64,000 bases of DNA from Nemophila menziesii. Its lineage: Eukaryota > Streptophyta > Magnoliopsida > Boraginales > Hydrophyllaceae. Positions 55,301 through 64,000 of this stretch are shown here, in pieces; within the stretch, counting starts at the first letter, position 1; each line of letters opens with the position of its first letter. The position numbers and the translations under genes were made by a program. Below the pieces are notes generated by a model. The model did not search any database and was not told the origin of the DNA. It saw only the letters and a program-made list of their open reading frames with translations. The stretch covers positions 6,944,001 to 7,008,000 of the forward strand of contig JARWIR010000031.1 in NCBI GenBank assembly GCA_029959085.1, read 5' to 3'.

Positions 55301-57107
55301 TCACAAAAGGGCGTTACAAGTGGATTTGTTATGGTAAGGAAACTCTTTACAATGACCACAAAGCCTCTTAGACCAAAAGAACACAACTTCAGAAGAATAT
55401 ATATTCTTCTTCAGCCTACCGGATAAACGCTTCACTGCATGTGGGTAATCGACAAGATCATTGACTAGTGGAAGGGCATCTAGAAAATTAAATAGTGTCG
55501 CAATGCCTTGAGCATAAGTTTCAATGTACTTTTGACGAATGAAAGAACCGATTAACAAAATTGTATTGGTTAGAAAATCAAAATTCAAGAAGGGAAGCTA
55601 TTGCATGTGGACACGAAAAGCCATCAATCTTCCAATGACAACAAGAACAAGTGTATTTCAAAATATTGACCGTAATGATAGCATCTGACATAACTTGAAA
55701 CACGTGATCGCTTGAAGGTTTGACCTGCAATGGACGACATTTATCATAATTAATCTAGTACCTTAGAATAACATCCTTTGAAATAAATCTATTATGTGCC
55801 TTTTCTTTTATTAAACAGTCGTGCATTTGAACCATTAAAAGGTTACTGAGACTTTCTATTAGCTCGGTTATAGGCAAGTAGCTTCTCTCCCTTATCTTCC
55901 CGTTAAACAACTCTACAACACTCACTATATCTCTTACCTTGAAAAAATGCATCTACGTATCGTTCCCTGGGCAAGTTGTCGATGAATTCAGTAGCTTTGG
56001 AAGTACCTGTGCTCAAAACACTTCAAGACACTACTCGTACTTAGCTTAGTTAATTTCCTTGGCACATTTATCAAGTAACCGAACATGGATTTTGTAGTAC
56101 CGGCGCAGCCCCAAGAAAAATTCTTCAAGTTTTGTTTGATATGTAACATACAAACACCATAAAACGAGGTCGGAAACTCAGATTTCAATGCTATAGGAAT
56201 ACTGGTATGATAGTCAGAAACAAAAGTCAACACACGGTCAGACACGAGAGGAGCAAGAAATTTTAAGAAATAAGTCCAACTATCTACATCTTCGGAGCGT
56301 GCAATAGAAAAATCGACGGGGAAAAGACATGCGATAAAATGATTTTAACGAGCAAAAAGATAAAGATAAAAAAGTGGCACAAAAAAACTAGATATCATGG
56401 TGAAAAAGAAGAAGATGAACACATAACTGGTTGGTGGGAAAAATCCCACCAAATACAACTACAAAAATAACCAGTGTTTACCCCTATTTGCATTTTTTGT
56501 CGTGGTTGTGAGGAGTACACCTTTTAACTTTGATTTGATAAAAGTGTCGTTGATGAATAACAGTGGGCGACAAGCACGGAAACTGGAGATACAAGCACCG
56601 AAAAATACATGACAACTCTCGAATGAACGTGTGATGGGATCAAATTGTAAAGAAGCATGGGAAGAAGTATATGCAATTTTAAGCTTGGTAAAAGAGGCAT
56701 TAATACGATTGTATGAAAAACCAGAATTCCCATATATTTGTTCTCGAGCTTTCTAAAGAGTTGTTCAAACAATATCGTACCAAATATGATAACTATGATG
56801 GAGTTTTATATGAAGCATCATATCCTTGGGAATCCTAGAAGGTCTTCCTCTAACTTCATCGAGAATAACAACTTTAACTACTTTTGAAGATAATCGACCA
56901 TTTTTCCATCGACTTATCTAGTTCACCGCACGTGTGACTATTCTTACAACTTTTGACATAAAGACGATGATTTACGTTCTCAGCTGATACATATACATAC
57001 CATAGACACAATTTAGCTTTCTTATTTTTACAAATATGCACTGACTTTTGAAGCATTATTGTGACCAAAATAGAAACAATAACCTGATTCAGCAACATAT
57101 TTTGCAA
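55301..57107 (-). pseudogene. MULE (MuDR-type) transposase, broken
   Basis: From right to left: the MuDR N-terminal zinc-binding pattern KKAKLCLWYVYVSAENVNHRL and KNSHTCGELDKS (57000-56900); an FFGACISSFRACLSP box; the first catalytic block, read as LLFINDTFIKSKLKG where LFIDGTFLK is expected, so the Asp is Asn; SEDVDSWTYFLKFL and VLTFVSDYHTSIPIALKSEFP with CMLHIKQNLK (56290-56110); an intermediate helical part; a SWIM zinc finger CSCCHWKIDGFSCPHA (about 55650-55600); and a C-terminal zinc knuckle with LCGHCKEFPYHNKSTCN (about 55310-55365). Several frame shifts and stops. Domain order and length match MuDR-family transposases. Terminal inverted repeats were not found; some MULEs lack them. 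Confidence 0.88.
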
Positions 57108-57139
57108 GAGTAATTATGAATTCCTTCACCCAATCGCGA
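57108..57139. other. Junction between MULE relic and LTR L
   Basis: Short unresolved boundary; the exact LTR start was not found. Confidence 0.4.
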
Positions 57140-58600
57140 CAAACCTCAACGACTGACTTTAATCCTTTGTCTCAATTACGACAAACCCTATCTTATGCAA
57201 GTTTTACTATTAAGTAAGATTCGTTCCTCAAAGACTTAGTGTGTTACACGAATGGGTAAATAAAGTAGCGTAGCAGATAATAGTTAAAGACATGAAAAGT
57301 AAATAAAGATGATTTATGATGAGATTAACGATTAACTAAATAAACTAAAGACAATAAATAAAATACGAGAGAATGAGATGAGAGAATATAGCTTAGGTTT
57401 TGCTAGTATGCACTAATTTCTTCTGCTAGTTAATAAGGGTGATAATAGCTCTTTGATAAGTAGGCAGGATTCTAAATTCCTCCTACCCCTTTCTGGGTGG
57501 ACTAAGGTGGCGACCTCACAATTACCAGGGGACTTAACTAAGGTGCTCCTACACCACTAAGTTCTTTGATGAGACTGTCTTACAAATAATGACCGGTGAT
57601 TAAATCAAACTCTAATGACTATCTAGGTAGGCAAGCCCTTCTGGATCACTACCGCACACTAGACGCTTATGTGGTGTTTCAATAATTAGACACCCCTTCC
57701 GGGTGACCATCCCAATACTATTAGCACAACCCTAAACGGATCAGGTTTAAGACAGACAATAAATCAAAGAAAATAAAACAAGTATATGGTTAAGAAGCTA
57801 GAATCAATTTAAAATAGTTCTCCAAACAAACTTAGATAAAAGAAAATAGAATTTAAATATTATATATATGCAAAACCCAAGCTATGGGGAAATTAGTTCA
57901 TACTAGAAAGAAATAAACTAAAAGAAAGATACATATTATCAACTTGCTCTCTTGAATGATCTCTTATGATGAATAAAACTTAACGACCAATTGTGGGAGT
58001 CAAGGACATGCATACAATAGTTAAAGGGTGTATTTATAGGAGTATAGGAAGCCCTAAATAGGATTTCTTGGAGTAGGAGGCAAGCAATTGGACTTCTTTT
58101 CTAAATCGAATTCGTTTCCTAAGATATAGGGAAAAGGAAAAACTGATGATGTCGCTGAAACTTCTTAATATTGCTCCGTGTGACGCGTTCTTTATATCAA
58201 AACTGACCGCTTCAAAAATATCTACACTTTTTCTTCAGAAAATTCTTCCAAATTACCATCCTATTTTAATTTATGATCACTTTAGTGGACGTGGCTGCTG
58301 AAATTCAGATTTACTTGGCGACTTTTCTTTTCCTATTTTGTCTTTTACTTCCTTTATCTCCAATTTCCATCCTTATCTATTTAGAATTGATTTTACATTT
58401 GATTAATTTCCATATATCTTTGAAGTTTCACAATTAACAAACAATTAAACCAAATATGCTCTACAAATAATAAATCATCGAATCAAGACAATAAACAGAA
58501 AAAATATAATATTATGACTAAAATAGAGTATTGACTATCCTAATACACCTAAAATGATGTCTCCAACCTAGATTAATTCATCACAAATAGGGAGACATCA
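57140..58600 (-). repeat. LTR L (family E/H), U5 end degraded
   Basis: It reads like E and H in reverse: AGTGTGTTACACGAATGGGTA near 57230, CTAGTATGCACTAA near 57400, GGTAGGAGG-side hairpin near 57480, GGTGTCTAATTATTG near 57685 (minus), TATTTATAGGAGT at 58026 and the U3-tip module ending GGAGACATCA at 58600. The first 90 bases are too diverged to place the end. Nothing proves a partner LTR. It abuts LINE 3 at 58601. Confidence 0.75.
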
Positions 58601-60604
58601 TGTTCCCCCCTTGGTTCTTGTCATTCCCCTATGATTCCACATTTGAGTAATCGCCCTTGCGCTGTCTCATTTCGTCCCCCTTTTAAACTTGACCCCTCTT
58701 GTCTTGAAATGGAGTAGTGTAATGATACCATTATTAGGTGCTTGTCTGGGTCCCATAACTTTACTCATCCTCCCTTTGTGATATTTCTTAAAAGACTTAT
58801 TAGGTCCAAAAATTCTATTCATTGGAAAAAAACTAATCTTAGAAATAATGCTACCATGATCAATAGTATTTCGAAAAATCTTGAGTCTCTTATGCAAAAT
58901 AACCCTAATAATATTAGTGCGTCTCTCTCGTTAACAAATTTTCTTGATTTCTCATGAAATTAAGTACTTTTGGTCCCTTGAAGAAAAGTATTGGGCCACC
59001 CCATCTCGTATCCTTTGGCTCAGATTGGGTGACCGTGATACAAAGTTCTTTCATCTCTCCGCTAAAATCAGAAGGGACACTAATAGGATTGATATCTTGC
59101 TTAGGGAAGACAATTCCTGGACCTCCGGCCCTGTCGATCTTTCCTCCCATGTCAATGAGTTCTTCCAAGATCTTTATAAAGATCTGGTTAATAGAGTTGT
59201 TGACCCTATCCTCAGGGATATTATCCCTCTTGTTGATGAGGTTGATAACTCTAACTTTATGGCTCATATAAGTATGGAGGAACTCAAATATGCAACGTGG
59301 AAACTTGGTTCTTCTAAAGCTCCTAGACCTAATGGTTCCTAGGTGTGTTCTTCAAGAGTACCAGAACCAATAGAAAGATGACATCCTTAATGTATAAAAT
59401 GGTGTGATTATAGGGACCATCCCCTTGGGTAGTATAATGATACAAATTTAGTCCTCATTCTTAAATGTAAAAATCCTTAGAAAATTGGCCAGTTTAGACC
59501 TATCTCATGCACCGACTTCATGTATAAGATTATGTCAATTGTTATCGTCCTTACACTAACCTTAATTATCCCCAAGATCATCTCTCTGTGCTAGTCTACT
59601 TTCATTAAAGGCAGACTTATCTAGGATAGTATCATAATTTTCCATGGAGTCTTCCATAAACTTAAACATCTTAGGAAAATATCCAAGGATAACTACTCGG
59701 TTATTAAAGCTTATATTCATAAGGCATATGATAAGGTTAGCTGGCCTTTCCTTTTCAAGGTTCTTCAGAAACTGGGTTTCACTGATTCCTGCATATCCTT
59801 CATCAAAATGTTTGTCATATTTGTCCATTATAATGTTATCCTTAATGAGAACCCTTATATTTCCTTCATTCCTTCTCATGAATTGAGTCATGGAGACCTG
59901 TTATCCCCCTATCTCTTCACAATAGCGTCTAATATTCTCTTTATCCTTATTGAGAAGGACTTTTGAATTGGGGATAGCATAGGTATCAAGTTAAGTAGAC
60001 AAGGCCAATACATTCACCATCTTCTTTTCGCAGATGATTCCATATTGTTCCTCCGTAATTCAGTTCTTGAAATCTAGCTTTTGAAGAAATTCTTTACAAG
60101 TTCTTTTTTTCCTCCGGTCTTACACTCAGTCTTAATAATCATCTGTTATCCTTAGCCCCAATAATACTGCTAATACTAAACATCTTATTTTGAAGGCTTT
60201 TAGAATTCCCATGGTTGAAGACTTGGGTCGTTACCTTGGCCTTCCTACTGAATGGAGGAATTATAAGATTAAAGCGATGGATGGCCTTGTCTCTAAGGTT
60301 GCATCTAAGTTGGACGGTTGGAAGAAATCTCTCCTCTCTATGGCAGGAATAGCCATTCTTATTTCTTCTATCATTTATGCTTTTCCTACCTACTTCATGA
60401 GCATTCTATGAATCCCCAAAGGCACCATCGAAAAACTAAATTTCCTTACTTGTCACTTTAGTTGGGGAAATGAAGAGGATTAGAGTTATTCACTAGGTGA
60501 ACTGGAACAAAATTACCACCCCAAAAATTATGGGGGGTTTAGGTATAAAAATTTTAGAAGCTTTCAATCTTACTCTATTAGCCAAACAAGCGTGGTATAT
60601 TGTA
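58601..60604 (+). pseudogene. LINE 3: endonuclease C-terminus to reverse transcriptase, broken
   Basis: Begins within the endonuclease-RT linker. The readable frame 58944-59342 has FWSLEEKYWATPSRILWLRLGDRDTKFFH, the hallmark L1 linker, then KLGSSKAPRPNG (KAPGPDG box). Later: FIKGRLIQDS-like (59605), KAYDKVSWPFLFKVLQKLGF (59720-59780), HGDLLSPYLF (about 59890-59920) and an intact FADD (HLLFADDSILF, FADD at 60027-60038), then LGRYLGLPTEWRNYK and LDGWKKSLLSMAG (60220-60350). Frames shift several times. Unlike the two LINEs at the left end, the catalytic Asp pair is kept, so this copy may be younger or from another family. Interrupted at 60605 by a MITE. Confidence 0.9.
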
Positions 60605-61388
60605 AGGCTGAGCAAATCGAAATAAAAAAACCAAATCAAACAAAAAAAACGAAAACCAAAAAACCGATTAGTTTGGTTTTTGATTTTTTAAAAACCAAAA
60701 ATTCTGGTTCGGTTCGGTGTACTACATATAAACCAAATCAATAGTTTATTTGGAATATTTTCTAAATAAAGTAAAAGTTAAAAGGGTATGTATATAGAAC
60801 ATATAACCAACATGCAGTGTCCAAACATTTTTTCTTTGTATTTGTGTGTAACCTCATCAATGCAGCATCATGTGTATTGTATTAAATTGGAGTAAACTTT
60901 GTAGCCTCAATTTGCAATTAAACTTCTTTATTTTATTTTTTAAAAATTTCCTTTAGACTGGTTTGTTTCTTTAGATTGATTTCTTTTAGATTGTTTTTCT
61001 TTTAGGTTTCTTTAGTTTTTTTTTAATTTCCCTTTAGACTGGTTTTTTTAATTTTCCTTTTAGACTGGTTTGTCCTAAGACTTTATTGTCTAAAGTTACT
61101 GCAATTTTTGTTACTAAAAGCAATATAAAAGCTACTGCTAAAACTTTAGATTCCAAACCTGAAGTCTTTTACTACTCATTCATCTACAATGTTTAAAGTC
61201 CAAACCGCATGTCAAAACCAAAATCTGTCCCAAAACCAAGTAAAGCAAACCGAAACTGAGTTATCGAACCGACAATGAACCGTACGGTTTTGTTTTTAAA
61301 TTATAAAAAACCGAGTCATCCAGTTTGGTTTCGGTTTGGACAAAAACCGAGACGAACCGAGACGAACCGAACCATGCTCACTCCTAGT
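60605..61388. mobile_element. hAT-like non-autonomous element (MITE) in LINE 3
   Basis: 784 bp rich in AACCAAA/TTTGGTT and CCGAACC motifs. Ends are inverted: AGGCTGAGCA on the left and the complement AGGAGTGAGCA on the right. Flanking 8-mers ATATTGTA (60597-60604) and CTATTGTG (61389-61396) match at 6 of 8, in keeping with hAT 8-bp duplications. The host LINE reads across it (AKQAWYIV to SRSPWFTKFF). No ORF of note inside. Confidence 0.7.
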
Positions 61389-62910
61389 CTATTGTGATGT
61401 CCCGGAGTCCTTGGTTCACTAAGTTCTTCAAGGCATTTATTTTCCTAATGGTGAACTTAAGTATTCCACACCGGTTAGAGGTGCCTCATGGATCTGGAAT
61501 AGTATTCGTAAAGGGGTTGATTTAATTGCGTCCCATGCAACCAAACCTATAGGGGACGGTCATTATGCCAAATTATGGAAGATAGCTGGTATGGGTCTAT
61601 GATTGAGAAGCCCCCTTCTTATAGTGAAGACCCTACTTTCCCTAAATTTGTCGCACAACTTATCCATAGCCCCACAAAATCTTTGAAAGAAGGTTTGGTA
61701 AACTCCCTGTTTAGCTAGGAAGAAGAGAGTGTTGAATCTTGATATCCCTTGGACTCCCCAATCTAGTGCCTTGATCCGGCCTTATACCCCTAGTGGGTTA
61801 TATACCTCTAAATATGGGTATTCCTATGATGTTAACTCATTCACCAACCACCCTCCACATCCTAGCCCCTCACACTTTCCTGATTATGACATTCTTAAAC
61901 TCAATTGGGCCTCTGAATCCCCTTCTAAGTACCAATTCTTCCTCTGGAGTGTTCTTTCAGATGACCTTTCTACTGAGAGAAATGGGTATTTTAGGAGGTG
62001 TTCTAGCATAGATCTCTACCTGTTTGAAGGAGGAAGAGACCATTGAGCATATTTTTCTTAAGTGTGATTAAACCAGGAAGTTTTGGTGTATCTCGCCAAT
62101 CCTTTTCAGGGTGGACCCTTTCTTTAACCTTGGTATTAATGGCTGGATTATCCTTTTGTTGGATCGGGTTCCTTCCAAAAGTGATAAATCTAAAATGCTT
62201 ACTACTATTACTATATGCTTTTGGGTTATTCAAATTATGCACAATCATGTTTTCTTTAAACAAATCACTATTAATTATGATATGTGTTTTATTCTAATCA
62301 AGGATATTTGCATGTATGTTCTTTTGTTCTCAGGTGTCCCTCAGGTGCAGATTTCAGTGGACCACACCAGCACTCATTTTCCTTGGTTTTCCACCTTATA
62401 TACTTGCTTGGCTCCACCACAACACAATTTCAAACTAAACCTTGATGCATCCCTGAAGTTAGGAAAAGTCACAGCAGTTGCCACTATACGAGATTGGAAG
62501 GGCAAGATCATCACTGGTTTTGCCATACAGATCACTGCTTCTTCCAGTCTAGAAGCTGAATCAAAGGCGCTTAGAAATTCTCTTCTTTTCATCATTGATA
62601 AAACTCCTTATATCACCAGACTTGAAACTGATGCAGATTCTGTATTCAAAGTCGTGTACTCTACGAGTACGACCTGCCCCTAAAGGGTTAGGACTATCCT
62701 TGAAAATATTAAAACTATGGCTAAAAACCACAACAACATCCAAATCTGTGGCATCAGAAGGACATCTAACGAAATAGCGAATTAGCTTGCTAAGGCGTTT
62801 TCTAACTTATCCCTCTCTATTAATTGGTTTTGTATTCCCTATATGAACTATTTAGTGTTTTGTGTAATGATTTTTATGGTCTTTGTCCAACAGATGTAGG
62901 ATGACCCATC
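61389..62910 (+). pseudogene. LINE 3, part 2: post-RT, zf-RVT and RNase H domains
   Basis: Resumes with FFKAFIFPNGELKYS-like and ASWIWNSIRKGVDLI (about 61480-61525). zf-RVT region at 61729-62046: YTSKYGYSYDV and LNWASESPSKYQFFLWSVLSDDLST. RNase H frame at 62111-62683: FKLNLDASLKLGKVTAVATI (first Asp), SSSLEAESKALRN (Glu) and ETDADSVFKVVYS (Asp), so the DED set is present. After a stop at 62681 the same frame continues IQICGIRRTSNEIAN, stop, LAKAFSN. Few stops remain in this part. The 3' untranslated part is interrupted by LINE 4 at 62911 and resumes at about 63171 to the A run near 63207. Confidence 0.9.
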
Positions 62911-63170
62911 TTTTTTTTTTTTTTGGACAAAGTACGCTAACCATCCGAGCAGCTTTCAACCAATCCCCATTTTTGTGAAGTTTCGGGATATATCCAAAAA
63001 TAGGTCATGCGCATGACTGGTTCCGTGTCTAGCGTGTTTCGCAAGACGGTCTGCATGACTGTTCATCCTCCGAGGTAAGTGCCGAAAGGATATCGATCCT
63101 GCTTCTTCCGATCTCCGCAGGATCTGTCAGATAATCGGTTGAATAGTTCATCTTGCAGCTGACATCCATC
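62911..63170 (-). pseudogene. LINE 4: very short 3' end with poly(A), nested in LINE 3
   Basis: On the minus strand: RNase H end with SFRHLPRRMNSHADRLAKHARHG, then DLFLDISRNFTKMGIG and a stop, followed by a poly(A) of about 15 (plus-strand T run, 62911-62926). About 260 bp in all, 5'-truncated. CCATCTTT-like sequence on both sides (about 62905 and 63168) could be the target duplication. Related to the LINE at 10422-12060, which has RRLNIRADRLAKLARQ. Confidence 0.8.
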
Positions 63171-63219
63171 TTTCTTTCAATTTATATATATTAAGCCTTT
63201 AAAGCCAAAAAAAGGTTAT
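63171..63219 (+). other. LINE 3 3' tail
   Basis: TTTCAATTTATATATATTAAG then GCCTTTAAAGCCAAAAAAAGG; an AT-rich 3' end with a short A run, as in plant L1 elements. Confidence 0.6.
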
Positions 63220-64000
63220 AATCTATGTTGCACGGATTCTCCAAAACGGTGACGATTCGCGATTCGGATACGGAAACAGAAGCGATTCTCCTCGGATTCA
63301 CTCGGATTCGCGAATCCTTGAGTCAACGAATTCGGAAGCTTTGACCATTTTCGGAAGCGGCGCTTCCGTGCTAGGATTCTTTTCGGAAGCTTCATTTAAT
63401 TTTTTTTTAAGATCTAATTTATAAATTTATAAAATTTAAGGGATTAAATTGAATATTTAAAAGTTTATATTAACTAAACTCTTATTAAAAATATTATTTA
63501 CTTTTTCTGAAAACAGAAAAAAAAACATAGCAGTGAAAAAAAAACCAAGAGCCGGCCCTTACTAACAAAGAAGACAAAGAATTACTAACTAAATATTTAT
63601 ATTATTTTATTTAGAATCACTTTAAAGTTTTAAATTTTAATTACGTATTTTTTGTTTGAATGGAATGATTGGCTTCTTTGTTTTGTTCATAAAAAAGTTT
63701 TATTAATGATATGCACATAGAAATTAATTAAAAGATTTGGTCACTTTGATTATAATAAATAAAAAGTAATATTTGAAATCTGGTGTAAAGTATAAACCGT
63801 GTAGTATTTTTCGTGGAAATTGAAAACTGAAAACAATCTAAGCCTAAGAAAATTGTCTTATTCGATTAAAGATAGCTATTATTGTCTATTGGAAACTAAA
63901 AAGTACCAACGGATTAATCCAAATTACGGATCATAATGTCTGCTGCATATTGAAATTAGAAAATATATTATATAAACTCTTCTGTAAAAGTCATGTTTTT
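63220..64000. repeat. Start of an unclassified repeat with GATTCGCG/GGAAGC palindromes
   Basis: CTATGTTGCACGGATTCTCC resembles the ends of widespread plant hAT-type MITEs (from memory). It contains the perfect palindrome GGATTCGCGAATCC (63304-63317), CGGAAGC-GGC-GCTTCCG (about 63352-63368) and repeated GGATTC and GGAAGC words. From 63390 onward the sequence is AT-rich with no coding signal. The right end lies outside the window. Confidence 0.45.

Noticed and set aside
39475..58600. LTR L as the 3' LTR of element H
   Set aside because: Opposite orientation to the H LTR, and sequence differs too much.
1..64000. Host protein-coding or tRNA genes
   Set aside because: No frame outside the elements showed a recognisable domain, and no tRNA-like cloverleaf was noticed; a tRNAscan-SE run could overturn the latter.

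Overview
The window is plant nuclear heterochromatin-like DNA made almost wholly of nested, decayed transposable elements. No host gene, tRNA, rRNA, CRISPR array or bacterial-type operon was recognised. Plant origin is inferred from L1-type LINEs with a C-terminal RNase H, a MuDR-type transposase with a SWIM zinc finger and an accompanying Ulp1-like gene, Athila-like LTR elements primed by tRNA-Asp, a Copia-like element primed by initiator tRNA-Met, and AT-rich composition. The species was not identified.

Layout. 1-1447: minus-strand LINE fragment. 1448-12060: plus-strand LINE split at 2584/10422 by a full LTR element (element 1, minus strand, 2585-10416, target duplication AAAAT). 13149-16701: truncated LTR fused to a gag, a primer site and an LTR (minus strand). 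16702-24793: old plus-strand element body (M) interrupted by LTR F1 and by solo LTRs at 18669-20200 and 20899-24012; the latter itself holds solo LTR 21687-23221. 24794-39474: minus-strand element G, whose 3' LTR holds element 2 (26361-33808, plus strand, target duplication ATCAC, identical LTRs). 39475-52880: plus-strand element H, interrupted by a Copia-like element (42370-49367, minus strand, target duplication AAATC). 52890-57107: Ulp1-like relic facing a MULE transposase relic. 57140-58600: another LTR. 58601-63215: third LINE (plus strand), interrupted by a hAT-like MITE and a short fourth LINE. The last 800 bases start another repeat.

No LTR element here has a visible reverse transcriptase or integrase core; all look non-autonomous. 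The Athila-like ones keep LTRs, primer site, gag/protease or a novel WNNQW-repeat ORF, a GC-rich spacer, then a second ORF (ORF2, plant-transposon-protein type). The Copia-like element has the order gag, spacer, ORF2.

Four signals go beyond ordinary annotation. (1) Pairs of GC-rich palindromes, about 20 bp apart, lie just upstream of ORF2 in five elements of two superfamilies; one family changes the palindrome sequence but keeps the spacing. (2) A hairpin in the transcribed part of the Athila-like LTRs keeps its stem by compensatory changes. (3) Ten LTRs share a roughly 53-bp inverted-repeat module at the U3 tip. (4) An 82-83 codon ORF antisense to two separate elements is conserved. All were read by eye and need computation.
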